A stretch of DNA of 64,000 nt, from the NCBI RefSeq assembly GCF_023073335.1, contig NZ_JADPJG010000035.1:177902-241901 (forward strand). The letters are read 5' to 3'. Position numbers and translations under genes: made by a program. This document shows positions 18,343 through 27,153 of the stretch, piece by piece. Each line of letters starts with the position of its first letter. Positions within the stretch are counted from its first letter, which is position 1. The notes below the pieces were generated by a model. It made no database searches. It worked only from the letters and a program-made list of their open reading frames with translations, and had not been told where the DNA came from. The stretch comes from Bradyrhizobium sp. 21 (GTDB lineage Bacteria > Pseudomonadota > Alphaproteobacteria > Rhizobiales > Xanthobacteraceae).

Positions 18343-19266
18343 ATGCGTATCCTCGTGGTCGGCGCCGGCGCCATTGGCGGCTATTTTGGTGGCAGACTGT
18401 TGCAGGCCGGCCGCGACGTCACCTTCCTGGTCCGGCCGCGGCGCGCCAGCGAGCTCGCGGGTGCAGGCCTCGTCATCAAGAGCCCGAACGGCGACGTGAC
18501 GCTGAAAAATCCGCCTACCGTGCAGGCCGACAAGCTCACTGAAAAGTTCGACGTCGTATTGCTCAGCTGCAAGGCGTTCGATCTCGACGACGCCATCAAA
18601 TCGTTCGCCGCAGCGGTAGGGCCTGATACGGCAATCATTCCGATGCTCAACGGCATGAAGCATCTCGATACGCTCGATTCCAAGTTCGGCAAGGAGCGCG
18701 TGCTCGGGGGGCTCTGCGCCATCGCCGCGACCTTGAACGAGAAACGCGAAGTGGTGCAGCTGCAGCCGATGCAGTCGCTCAATTTCGGCGAACGCGACGG
18801 CAAGCTGTCGGACCGGGTCAAGGCGATCGACGAGGCCTTCAAGAGCGGCATCAATGGCGCCACCGCCAGCCAGAATATCATGCAGGACATGTGGGAGAAG
18901 TGGGTGTTCCTCTCCTCGCTCGCGGCGTCCACCAGCCTGATGCGCACCTCCGTCGGCAACATTCTGGCCGCCCCCGGCGGCCGGGACTTTTTGCTCGGCA
19001 TGCTGGACGAGACCAGCGCGATCGCCACCGCGTCGGGCTACACGCCGGGCGGACCGTTCTTCGAGCGCGTCAAAGGCATGATCACCACCGAGGGCTCGCC
19101 GATGACGGCCTCGATGTTCCGTGACGTCAAGGCCGGCCTGCCGGTCGAGGCCGACCATGTGATCGGCGACCTCATCGCGCGCGCAGATGCCGCCAAGGTG
19201 CCGGTGCCGAAGCTGCGCATCGCGTACACGCATTTGAAGGCGTATGAGAAGCAGCGGGCGGGCTAG
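18343..19266 (+). CDS. 2-dehydropantoate 2-reductase family protein
   Basis: A 307-residue NADPH-dependent ketopantoate-reductase-like enzyme. The Rossmann motif VGAGAIGGYFGG is at 6-17, the LLSCKAFDLDDA segment holds the candidate Lys, PMLNGMKHLD follows, and the C-terminal helical domain contains EKWVFLSSLAASTSLMR. PanE makes pantoate for CoA, but many paralogues of this family reduce other substrates, and there are no pan genes nearby, so I leave the symbol blank. Confidence 0.87.
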   Translation: MRILVVGAGAIGGYFGGRLLQAGRDVTFLVRPRRASELAGAGLVIKSPNGDVTLKNPPTVQADKLTEKFDVVLLSCKAFDLDDAIKSFAAAVGPDTAIIPMLNGMKHLDTLDSKFGKERVLGGLCAIAATLNEKREVVQLQPMQSLNFGERDGKLSDRVKAIDEAFKSGINGATASQNIMQDMWEKWVFLSSLAASTSLMRTSVGNILAAPGGRDFLLGMLDETSAIATASGYTPGGPFFERVKGMITTEGSPMTASMFRDVKAGLPVEADHVIGDLIARADAAKVPVPKLRIAYTHLKAYEKQRAG

Positions 19267-19351
19267 CTGCAAGCCCTAGATGCCGCCGTCGTCCCGAGGC
19301 ACGCGCAGCGCGAACCCGGAACGACAGTGGAGCTTGTCCAGCAGCCTCGCG

Positions 19352-19945
19352 CTATTTGAAATACGCGAGATAGTGCGAGACGGCGGTGATTTCCTCGTCA
19401 CTCATGTGATAGGCGACATCGGCCATCGCGGCGCCACCGCCGCCGACGCGCTGGCTGCTCTTGTAGTCGCGCAGCGCCTTGACCAGATATTCCTCGCGCT
19501 GACCCGCCAGTCGCGCGACGGCCTTGGTGCCGGCAAAGCTATCCGTATGGCATGAGGCGCAGCGGCGGCCGACGGCAACTTGGGCGCCCTTTTTCGACAG
19601 CTCCGGATCCTTGTCCTCCTCCGCTGTCGGCGGCGTCAGCGCGGCGAAATAGGCGCCGAAATTGCGAACGTCCTCGTTGGTGATTTCCTCGGCGATGGGC
19701 TGCATCTGGTCGTTCTTGCGCGAGCCGGCGCGGAAGAACACGAGCTGCCATTGCAGGAATTGATCGGGCTGGCCCGCGAGCGAAGGAATGTTCTCGGTCT
19801 GCGAGATGCCGTTTTCGCCATGACAGCCGGAGCAGACGGCGGCCTTCTCCTTGATCGCGGCGTTGTCGGCGGCTTGGGCCGGGACGAATGCGAATGCTGT
19901 GAGCGCAAGCGCGGTGATTGCGAGCGAGATGACCTGCCGGCGCAT
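19352..19945 (-). CDS. Diheme cytochrome c (c4-like)
   Basis: A 197-residue exported protein with a signal peptide of about 25 residues (cleavage after PAQA). Two haem sites, CSGCH at 38-42 and CASCH at 129-133, lie in two similar domains, as in cytochrome c4. Met residues in NDQMQPI and the MADVAYHM region are candidate axial ligands. It lies 198 bp downstream of the sorbosone-dehydrogenase-like gene on the same strand, so it probably accepts electrons from that enzyme in the periplasm. Confidence 0.92.
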   Translation of the reverse strand: MRRQVISLAITALALTAFAFVPAQAADNAAIKEKAAVCSGCHGENGISQTENIPSLAGQPDQFLQWQLVFFRAGSRKNDQMQPIAEEITNEDVRNFGAYFAALTPPTAEEDKDPELSKKGAQVAVGRRCASCHTDSFAGTKAVARLAGQREEYLVKALRDYKSSQRVGGGGAAMADVAYHMSDEEITAVSHYLAYFK

Positions 19946-20143
19946 GATGAAAATTCCGTTTTGACGAGTTCGTCATTCCCGGGGCACGCCTGAGGACGAA
20001 CCCGGACTCGATAACCCTCGTTCGTGGTTTTGGGTTCCTGACTTGTACGCAAGCGGCGCGCAGGTTCGGAACGAGTGCGTGCGAAATTGAAACGAGAAAG
20101 GCTGCGGTGCCCCTCGGCCCCGCAGCCTCGTGTCGTGGTCGGG

Positions 20144-21418
20144 CTACTTCTTGCTGTAGCTGATGCGGTAGATTGCGCCAGCCCAGTCGTCGGCGACGAG
20201 GATCGAGCCATCCTTGGCGAGGATGATGTCGTCGGGACGGCCGAGATAGCCCTGGTCGCCTTCGATCCAACCGGAGGCGAACACCTCCTGCTTGGCGTTC
20301 TTGCCGTCGGGTCCGACGATCACGCGCATGATGCGGCCGCCTTGGTACTTGTGGCGATTCCAGGAGCCGTGCTCGGCGATCAAAATGTTGTTCTTGTACT
20401 CGGCGGGGAATTGGTCGCCGGTATAGAACTTCATGCCGAGCGGAGCGACATGCGCGCCGAGATTCAGCACGGGCGGCGTGAACTCGGAGCATTTGTGGCC
20501 CATCGCGAACTTCGGATCGGGCAGATCACCCTGGTGGCAATAGGGATAGCCGAAGTGCTCGCCGATCTTCGAGATCATGTTCAGCTTGTCGCTGGGCAGA
20601 TCGTCGCTGATCCAGTCGCGCGCGTTCTCGGTGAACCAGTATTTGCCGGTACGCGGATCGACGTCGCCGCCGACCGAGTTGCGAACGCCGAGCGCGTAGA
20701 CCTCGGCGTTGCCGGTCTTGGGATCGACGCGGCGAATCTGCGACACGCTGGTCGGGGGAACGCCGACGTTGAAGGGCGGTCCGAACGGCAAATAGAACCA
20801 GCCTTCCTTGTCGACCGCGATGTATTTCCAGCCATGCGCGGCATAGGACGGCATGTCGTCATAGACGACCTTGCCCTCGCCGAGATTGTCCATCTTGGCT
20901 TCGGCATCGTCGTAGCGGATCAGCTTGTCGACCGCGATGACGTAGAGCGCGCCGTCCTTGAAGGCCAGACCCGTGGGCATATTCAGGCCCTTGAGGATGG
21001 TCTTGACCTCCTTCTTGCCGTTGTTGTCCTTGATGGCATAGACGTTGCCGAGGCCGAACGAGCCGACGAACAGCGTGCCCTTGTCACCCCAGGCCATCTG
21101 CCGCGCCGCGAGAACGCCGGACGCGTAGACTTCGATCTTGAAGCCGGCCGGCAGCTTGATCTTCTTGACGATATTGGCGAGCTCGGCCTCCGACGCACCA
21201 GTCGGCGGCCCTGACGGCGGCGCCAGGCCCTTTTGCGCCTCGGTCTCGTCACCGAGGAACCAGTCATCCGGCGGATGGGTCCAGAACTCCTTGGTGCCGG
21301 ATTCGTATTTCTTCAGCGGCTTGTTCTTGTCCTGCTGCTGCGCGTGACCCACGCCGGTCCCCGCAAGAAGGGCCACGGCCGCAAGCGCCAACACGGATCG
21401 ATGGAACATCGATGTCAT
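20144..21418 (-). CDS. PQQ-dependent sugar dehydrogenase, L-sorbosone dehydrogenase-like
   Basis: A 424-residue periplasmic beta-propeller with a signal peptide to about residue 26 (GVGHAQQQ). Family blocks include LPAGFKIEVYASGVLAARQMAWG, FGYPYCHQGD and IAEHGSWNRHKYQGGRI, followed by GRPDDIILAKDGSILVADDW, as in L-sorbosone dehydrogenase and related soluble PQQ or sugar dehydrogenases. It probably oxidises an aldose or lactol and passes electrons to the adjacent diheme cytochrome. The start is M1 (21418) or M4 (21409). Confidence 0.85.
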   Translation of the reverse strand: MTSMFHRSVLALAAVALLAGTGVGHAQQQDKNKPLKKYESGTKEFWTHPPDDWFLGDETEAQKGLAPPSGPPTGASEAELANIVKKIKLPAGFKIEVYASGVLAARQMAWGDKGTLFVGSFGLGNVYAIKDNNGKKEVKTILKGLNMPTGLAFKDGALYVIAVDKLIRYDDAEAKMDNLGEGKVVYDDMPSYAAHGWKYIAVDKEGWFYLPFGPPFNVGVPPTSVSQIRRVDPKTGNAEVYALGVRNSVGGDVDPRTGKYWFTENARDWISDDLPSDKLNMISKIGEHFGYPYCHQGDLPDPKFAMGHKCSEFTPPVLNLGAHVAPLGMKFYTGDQFPAEYKNNILIAEHGSWNRHKYQGGRIMRVIVGPDGKNAKQEVFASGWIEGDQGYLGRPDDIILAKDGSILVADDWAGAIYRISYSKK

Positions 21419-21797
21419 CGCGTCACTCCCCTATGGCAGCCGTCAGGGCTGCACGTTATTTTGTTATGGCTAGTCGAGAGGCGAAGTTTTGAGTCTGTCG
21501 AGAGGCCGACGCGAAAAGGTTAGCACATCTTCCGGCGGTGAGAAGCGCGCCGCGCGCACCGCCGTTGCGCTCGATAAAAATTGAGACGAATTTTTTCTCG
21601 ACGCGAGGCAAGCGAAGGCAGCGCTCTCGCTGCAGCGCGGAATCAAACACGCGGGTGGTCAATTTGCAGGCAGCACGAGGACTGGAACAAAAAAACGGGA
21701 AAACAACCCCATGCACAGTAGAACGGCTCAGACCGTTTTGCTCCCGGTGAAGACGGATAGCCTCTTGATGCGTTGAGCAAATCAGCAAAGGCAACGA
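21419..21797. other. Gene-poor intergenic region
   Basis: 379 bp between two leftward genes. I see no credible gene: short open frames lack family features and a ribosome-binding site. It is more AT-rich than its surroundings around 21585-21600, and holds the element at 21699-21722 that is repeated near mnmG. It may contain the sorbosone-dehydrogenase promoter or a small RNA, but nothing decides this. Confidence 0.4.
21699..21722. repeat. 24-nt element shared with 59054-59077
   Basis: A 24-base sequence containing ACAACCCCATGCACAGTAG is identical at two unrelated intergenic sites. It is not palindromic and not coding at either site. Confidence 0.75.
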
Positions 21798-22784
21798 CTA
21801 CGGAGCGACGGGGTAGGGACCATTGTCGAAAACCGTGTCATGATAGCCTTTCGCCCCGACATCACGCGCCAGCGGGCTGCGAAAGTCGCGGTCATCGCGC
21901 AGGCACTTCAGGACATGCGCGAAGTCGAATTCGGGCCGCCAGCCCAGCTCGCGCCGCGCGCGCTCGTTGACATAGACACGATCGATCTCAGGCAACAGCC
22001 GCCAGCCGCGCGCCGCATAGAGCTGCGCGCAATCCGGATAGAGCTCGCGCACGACACCGGCCGCGTCGCGCACCAGCGCCGCGAGATGGCGCGGCTCGAA
22101 CGGGCTCGTCGCCGACACGACGTAGCGGGCAAACCCGATCGTCGGCGCACGCTCGGCGGCGAGCAGATGGGCGCTCACCGCGTCCGCGATATCCAGCCGG
22201 CGATAGAGCAGCTCGTTGGCCTGCGCATTCTCCGGCGCATAAGCCGACCGGATCGCGGGATCGTCATCGTCTTCAGGGAAGAAGCGCGAGGTCCTCAAGA
22301 CCACGACAGGCAGGCCGCGCTCGCGAAAGAACAGCTCGCAAAGAGTCTCAGCCATCAGTTTTGTGGTGCCGTAGATGTTCTTCGGTACCGGCGGCAGATC
22401 CTCGGTCACCCACACCGCGGCCTGTGCCGCCTCCGGCCTGAGCTGCGAGCCGAACGCGCTGGTGGTGCTGGTGAAAACAAAGCTGCGCACACCGGTGGCC
22501 ACGGCCGCGTCAAGCAGATTGAGCGTGCCGGTGACGTTGGTGTCGATGAAATCCTGCTTGCTGTGGGTCGCCACATGCGGCTTGTGCAGCGTCGCTGTGT
22601 GGATCACGGCGCTGACGCCGTCCATGTGATTGCGCACGAAGTCCGGATCGACGATGGAACCGACGGCATCGGTGAAAGTCGATGGCTTCAAATCAACGCC
22701 ACGGGCGGATGAACCGCGCCCGCGGAGCGTACGCAAAATGGCCTCCCCGAGGTGACCCGCGCTGCCCGTGACCAGAATTGTCAT
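21798..22784 (-). CDS. NAD-dependent epimerase/dehydratase family protein
   Basis: A 328-residue extended short-chain dehydrogenase. NAD-binding TGSAGHLG is at 6-13 and catalytic YxxxK is IYGTTK (Tyr138, Lys142), with the SFVFTSTTSAFG serine strand. Such enzymes modify nucleotide sugars or similar compounds; the substrate is not evident. ATG 22784 is preferred because it puts the glycine motif at the usual distance; a GTG four codons upstream (22796) is possible. The GST gene upstream runs the same way. Confidence 0.87.
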   Translation of the reverse strand: MTILVTGSAGHLGEAILRTLRGRGSSARGVDLKPSTFTDAVGSIVDPDFVRNHMDGVSAVIHTATLHKPHVATHSKQDFIDTNVTGTLNLLDAAVATGVRSFVFTSTTSAFGSQLRPEAAQAAVWVTEDLPPVPKNIYGTTKLMAETLCELFFRERGLPVVVLRTSRFFPEDDDDPAIRSAYAPENAQANELLYRRLDIADAVSAHLLAAERAPTIGFARYVVSATSPFEPRHLAALVRDAAGVVRELYPDCAQLYAARGWRLLPEIDRVYVNERARRELGWRPEFDFAHVLKCLRDDRDFRSPLARDVGAKGYHDTVFDNGPYPVAP

Positions 22785-22900
22785 TGCACATTCCACGTTG
22801 GTCTATTGGCAATGCGCGGGCTCGGCGTGGCTCGTTGAGCCTGCCTCACCCGCGCGCCGCGGACCGGTTATCGTTTGACCCTGGAAATGCGCGGCGTCAA

Positions 22901-23587
22901 TCAGAGGCCGAGACGGCGCGCGTCGTCAGCGAGAAATGCCTGACCGCTGCGATTTTTCACGCTCGGCAGTTCGGCGATTCGTGCGCGCCACGCGACAAGA
23001 GCGGAGGAATTGTCGGGAATGGTGAGCCCGGCAGCGTCGGCGAACAACAGGCCGGCGAAGACGGTGATGTCCGCCATCGAGAAGGCTTCGCCGGCGATGT
23101 AGGGCTGCCGCTCCAGCACCTTGTTGAAATAGCTCATCCCGGCACGCGCGCGCTCGCCTTGCCGCCGTCCCCACTCGGCGCGGCCATTCCAGTCGAGGCT
23201 CTTGAAGGCCTGGAGCTGCTGTCCAAGACCGGGGGTGGCATGATGGAAGTATTCCCCGACCGGATCGATCAGCTCGGCTTCCGCGCGCCGCTGCATCATA
23301 TGGATCAGAGCCCTCTGTTTCGGCGTCGCGCCCGTCAGCGTCGGGCGACCGTCGAGGTGATCGAGATATTCGGTGATGGCCGTGGATTCGGAGATGAAGG
23401 TGCCATCGTCGAGCTCAAGCACGGGCAGGACGCCGGATGGGTTCTTTTGCAGGAATGCAGAGCTTTTGTGCTCGGCCCCGATGAGGTCGACCGGGACGAA
23501 TTCGACCTGAGACTCCAGCTGCTTTTCGGCGAGCACGATGCGGATGCGGGCGGGGTTGGGGAAGCCTGGGCGATCATAGATCTTCAT
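22901..23587 (-). CDS. Glutathione S-transferase family protein
   Basis: A 228-residue GST. The thioredoxin fold carries DRPGFPNPARIRIVLAEKQLE, NPSGVLPVLELDDG and SESTAITEYLD. The C-terminal helical domain has PYIAGEAFSMADITVFAGL. It diverges from a TetR-family regulator across 111 bp that contain two 18-bp operators, so it is almost certainly the regulator's target and probably induced by an electrophile or xenobiotic (inference). Confidence 0.93.
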   Translation of the reverse strand: MKIYDRPGFPNPARIRIVLAEKQLESQVEFVPVDLIGAEHKSSAFLQKNPSGVLPVLELDDGTFISESTAITEYLDHLDGRPTLTGATPKQRALIHMMQRRAEAELIDPVGEYFHHATPGLGQQLQAFKSLDWNGRAEWGRRQGERARAGMSYFNKVLERQPYIAGEAFSMADITVFAGLLFADAAGLTIPDNSSALVAWRARIAELPSVKNRSGQAFLADDARRLGL

Positions 23588-23607
23588 GGAGCACCTTTTT
23601 TGGTTGT

Positions 23608-23625
23608 CTATCTATAGATAGATAG
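23608..23625. promoter_or_regulatory. TetR operator O1
   Basis: CTATCTATAGATAG (23608-23621) is a perfect 14-bp palindrome. Over 18 bp it matches O2 at 23669 with two differences. It sits about 20 bp upstream of the GST start codon, where binding should block GST expression. Confidence 0.8.
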
Positions 23626-23668
23626 AGGGGAGCGCCTCTTACCCCCTTCCCATCCCGTCGGTCAACAG

Positions 23669-23686
23669 CTATCTATCGATTGATAG
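23669..23686. promoter_or_regulatory. TetR operator O2
   Basis: CTATCTATCGATTGATAG is an 18-bp near-perfect palindrome ending 12 bp before the TetR start codon, consistent with autoregulation. Its centre lies 61 bp from O1, about six helical turns. Confidence 0.8.
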
Positions 23687-23698
23687 GTAACGAAATCG

Positions 23699-24271
23699 AT
23701 GGCGAAGACCAAATCTGACATGCGGGAGGCCGTCCTGGCGGCTGCACGAGCAACGGTGCAGGCGCGCGGATACACCGCGCTGAGCTTTCGCGAGCTGGCC
23801 AAGGACGTGGGAATCAAGAGTGCCAGCGTGCACTACCATTTCCCCACCAAGGGCGATCTCGGCGTGGCATTGGCCCGACGCTATACCGAGGAGGGTGCCG
23901 CCTACCTGGAGGAGGTGCTCGCCACGGCGCCTGATCCACATACGTGCTTCGACCGCTATGTCGCGATCTTCCGTGCCGCGCTCGCCAACGGCAATCGCAT
24001 GTGCCTGAGCGGCATCATGAGCGCCGAGCTCGACGATCTTCCCGAGGAGGTGAGACGCGAGATCGAGCGCTTTCCGCGCATGAATATCGCGTGGATCACG
24101 CGCGTGCTCGCGGCGGCCAACCCCTCCGCCAGTGAAGAGGCGAGCAGCGAGCGAGCGATGGCGATCTACGCCGCGATCGCGGGCGCGCAGTTGATTGCAC
24201 GCGGGCGCAATGACATCTCGGTCTACGATCGCGCCATCAAGGCCTATCGTGTGGCGGGACTGATTGCCTGA
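23699..24271 (+). CDS. TetR family transcriptional regulator
   Basis: A 190-residue repressor. The N-terminal helix-turn-helix has LSFRELAKDVGIKSASVHYHFPTKGDLGVALARRY (about 29-63). The C-terminal ligand domain resembles the TetR_C branch of repressors that control GSTs and reductases. It diverges from the GST gene, with operators O1 and O2 between them, so it likely represses both genes and releases on binding an unknown small molecule. Confidence 0.92.
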   Translation: MAKTKSDMREAVLAAARATVQARGYTALSFRELAKDVGIKSASVHYHFPTKGDLGVALARRYTEEGAAYLEEVLATAPDPHTCFDRYVAIFRAALANGNRMCLSGIMSAELDDLPEEVRREIERFPRMNIAWITRVLAAANPSASEEASSERAMAIYAAIAGAQLIARGRNDISVYDRAIKAYRVAGLIA

Positions 24272-24342
24272 GCCTCACTGGCTCGCGAAAGGCAAGCCGA
24301 AGCGAATTGCGCTTACGGAATACTGGACGCTGGAAGAAAAAT

Positions 24343-24417
<75 letters not shown>

Positions 24418-24690
24418 ATCCTGTGTCGGTCGCGTGACGCGCCGGCAACGGCTGTCGTATGCCAAAACCGGGCGGCGAATGCAACAGCTACCGGCAGCTT
24501 AGATTCGGTTTCGGAGCCCCATATGGAGCCCGATCCCGGCCGAATCGCCCAAAAACGACCCGGATCCGCCGAATCGGCGCCGATGGATTGAAATTCGGCC
24601 GGCCCGGCCCAATTTTAGGCCGACAGCAAAGCATATGAATTGGCGGCGTGCTAAAGACCCGCCGTTCCAGACATCAGACGAGGGGATCCC

Positions 24691-25614
24691 GTGACGATCA
24701 TCGACCAGGGTAACGGAGCCGCAAACCCGGCTGCGGCCGATCTGATCAAGGACACCACCACCCAGACCTTCGTGAAGGACGTCATCGAGGAATCGAAGCG
24801 CCAGCCGGTGCTGATCGACTTCTGGGCGGAGTGGTGCGGCCCCTGCAAGCAGCTCACCCCCTTGCTGGAAAAGGCGGTCAAGGCAGCCAAGGGCAAGGTC
24901 AAGCTGGTCAAGATGAACATCGACCAGCATCCGGCGATCCCGGGCCAGATGGGCATCCAGTCGATTCCGGCGGTGATCGCCTTCGTCAACGGCCAGCCGG
25001 CCGACGGCTTCATGGGCGCGGTGCCGGAGAGCCAGCTCAACGCCTTCATCGAAAAGCTGACCAAGGGCGTGACCGCGCCGGGCGAGCCGAACGTCGCCGA
25101 AATTCTGCAGGAGGCCGAGGCCGTGCTCGCCGAGGGCGATGCCCCCGCGGCCGCCCAAATCTACGCGGAAGTGCTGCAGCATGATGCGACCAACATCGCC
25201 GCACTTGCCGGGCTCGCAAAATGCTACGCCGTCTCCGGCGCGATGGAGCAGGCCAAGCAGACGCTGGCCATGGTGCCGGAATCCAAGCGCAACGACCCCG
25301 CGGTGAAGGCCGTGCAGACCGCGATCGATCTCGCCGAGCAGGCGGAAGCGCTCGGGCCCGTCACCGAGCTGGAACAGAAAGTCGCCGCAAACCCGCTCGA
25401 TCATCAGGCCCGGTTCGACCTTGCGACCGCGCTCAACGCGCAAGGCAACCGTGCAGCGGCCACCGAGCAGCTGCTTGCGATCATCAAGCGCGACCGCAAA
25501 TGGAACGACGACGGCGCCCGCAAGCAGCTCGTGCAGTTCTTCGAGGCCTGGGGCGGCACCGACGACGCAACCGTCGAGGGACGCAAGCGCTTGTCGATCA
25601 TCCTGTTTTCCTGA
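24691..25614 (+). CDS. cnoX: Thioredoxin-TPR co-chaperone CnoX (YbbN)
   Basis: A 307-residue chaperedoxin. The N-terminal thioredoxin domain has an intact WCGPC (Cys49, Cys52), unlike the SQHC of E. coli YbbN, followed by cis-Pro SIPAVIAFVNG. The C-terminal half has TPR-like repeats (AEAVLAEGDAPAAAQIYAEVL, ALAGLAKCYAVSG). CnoX protects proteins from oxidation and hands them to GroEL or DnaK. The start is GTG 24691 after GAGGGGATC. A LON-domain gene follows at 68 bp. Confidence 0.93.
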   Translation: MTIIDQGNGAANPAAADLIKDTTTQTFVKDVIEESKRQPVLIDFWAEWCGPCKQLTPLLEKAVKAAKGKVKLVKMNIDQHPAIPGQMGIQSIPAVIAFVNGQPADGFMGAVPESQLNAFIEKLTKGVTAPGEPNVAEILQEAEAVLAEGDAPAAAQIYAEVLQHDATNIAALAGLAKCYAVSGAMEQAKQTLAMVPESKRNDPAVKAVQTAIDLAEQAEALGPVTELEQKVAANPLDHQARFDLATALNAQGNRAAATEQLLAIIKRDRKWNDDGARKQLVQFFEAWGGTDDATVEGRKRLSIILFS

Positions 25615-25682
25615 CGATGATTGATCCATCACAGCCGGCGGAGCGTTAGGCATCATGACTTGATGCGGACAATGGGGACCAG

Positions 25683-26360
25683 ATGCCGATCAACATCGAA
25701 TATCGCGGCCCTGCCGATCTTCCGGAGATCATTCCGGTGTTTCCGCTGCCGGGCGCGCTGCTGCTGCCGCGCGGCCAGATGCCGCTCAATATCTTCGAGC
25801 CGCGCTACCTTTCGATGGTCGATGATTCCTTCCGCGACGGCCATCGCCTGATCGGCATGATCCAGCCCGACGCCGCGCACTCGCCGAAGAATTCCGACAG
25901 ACCGGCGCTGTTCAGCGTCGGCTGCGTCGGCCGCATCACCCAGCTCGCAGAATCCGGCGACGGCCGCTACATCCTCGAGCTCACCGGCGTCTCGCGCTTC
26001 AAGATCGTCGAGGAGCTGGAAGTGCTGACCGCCTACCGGCAGTGCAAGGTGGATTTCTTCCCCTTCGTCGACGACTTCACCGCGCGCATGGGCGAGGACG
26101 AGGTCGATCGCGAGGCGCTGCTGGCGGTGCTGGCTGATTTTCTGAAGGCCAACAATCTCAAGGTCGACTGGGAAGGCGTCGAGAGCGCCCCCAACGAGGC
26201 GCTCGTCAACGCGCTGGCGATGATGTCGCCCTATGGCCCCGCGGAAAAGCAGGCCATGCTCGAGGCGATGGATTTGAAGACCCGCGCCGAGATCCTGATC
26301 GCCGTCACCGAGATGGACCTCGCCAAGAAGCGCACCAGCGGTGATCCGCCGCTGCAGTGA
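25683..26360 (+). CDS. LON peptidase substrate-binding domain protein
   Basis: A 225-residue stand-alone LON N-terminal domain. IIPVFPLPGALLLPRGQMPLNIFEPRYL is the diagnostic opening, followed by GCVGRITQLAESGDGRYILELTGVSRF. There is no AAA or protease domain. These proteins are thought to bind peptides or unfolded proteins; the function is unproven. It lies just after cnoX on the same strand, suggesting a shared protein-quality-control role. Confidence 0.93.
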   Translation: MPINIEYRGPADLPEIIPVFPLPGALLLPRGQMPLNIFEPRYLSMVDDSFRDGHRLIGMIQPDAAHSPKNSDRPALFSVGCVGRITQLAESGDGRYILELTGVSRFKIVEELEVLTAYRQCKVDFFPFVDDFTARMGEDEVDREALLAVLADFLKANNLKVDWEGVESAPNEALVNALAMMSPYGPAEKQAMLEAMDLKTRAEILIAVTEMDLAKKRTSGDPPLQ

Positions 26361-26370
26361 GGGAAGACGG

Positions 26371-26500
26371 TGCGCTCCCTCTCCCGCTTGCGGGAGAGGG
26401 AGCGGGGAGAGGGTGTCTCCGCAACGGGACAAATCCCCAGAGGAGAGAACCCTCACCCGCGTCGCTTCGCTCCGCGACCTCTCCCGCAAGCGGGAGAGGT
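26371..26500. repeat. Paired palindromic repeat (family B)
   Basis: Two arms, CTCTCCCGCTTGCGGGAGAG and its counterpart CTCTCCCGCAAGCGGGAGAG, flank about 85 bp. A close relative lies at 38561-38686. It sits between convergent genes. Confidence 0.85.
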
Positions 26501-26536
26501 GAACCGAGCCCGCCGCTCAGTCACTCCGACTCGACG

Positions 26537-27130
26537 TCAGGAATGACCGCGGATGCGTTTGCGTCCGGTGATCATTGCGCGGATCAGGTTCTCGCGCTGG
26601 AGAAGTCCCATCAGAACCACGCCCACGACGTGCAGCACGACCAGCACGATGACGGCGTCCGACGCATAGGCGTGGGTATCCTCGATCCACCAGACGCCGA
26701 AGAAGGTCACGGTCACCGACATCGCGCCCGTGATCGCCGAGACCGCGATCGACAGCAGCAGCGCCACCAGCATCAACGTGCCGGCCGGATTGAGCCCGAT
26801 GTAGCGGCCCGTGATGCCGCGGCGCAGATTCCAGAGATAGTTTGGCGCGGCACGAAGCCTGACGCCGATCATGCGGAAGCGCGAATAGCGGTTTCCCCAG
26901 AACCCCCAGGCGAGGCGGAAGGCCAGGAGCGCGAGCACCGTATAGCCGGCGATGCGGTGCAGTCTGTCATAGACGGTGGGCGTGAACCACGCGGCCAGAA
27001 CGCTGGCCGCGAAAGCCCAGTGCCAGAGGCGTAGCGGGAGGTCCCAGACTGCGACCGTCCGCGGAGCGGTTCGATCCGCGGGGCTCCTGTCGACCGCCCC
27101 GCGCGCTTCCGGCACCGCTTTTTCGATCAA
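26537..27130 (-). CDS. Cytochrome b561 family protein
   Basis: A 197-residue inner-membrane b-type cytochrome (Ni/Fe-hydrogenase b-type/b561 fold) with four membrane segments. Candidate haem ligands are His in PLRLWHWAFAA, LHRIAGY and VVLHVVGV. A short charged N-terminus precedes TM1. It lies 23 bp downstream of a PepSY protein gene on the same strand. The pair resembles membrane electron-transfer modules such as ferric reductases, and a candidate iron-control box lies upstream of the pair. Confidence 0.88.
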   Translation of the reverse strand: MIEKAVPEARGAVDRSPADRTAPRTVAVWDLPLRLWHWAFAASVLAAWFTPTVYDRLHRIAGYTVLALLAFRLAWGFWGNRYSRFRMIGVRLRAAPNYLWNLRRGITGRYIGLNPAGTLMLVALLLSIAVSAITGAMSVTVTFFGVWWIEDTHAYASDAVIVLVVLHVVGVVLMGLLQRENLIRAMITGRKRIRGHS

Positions 27131-27153
27131 GCGTGGACCACCCTCAAACTGAC

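Noticed and set aside
21456..21794. 112-codon minus-strand frame in the intergenic region
   Set aside because: No ribosome-binding site, no family features, and it spans the shared 24-nt element.
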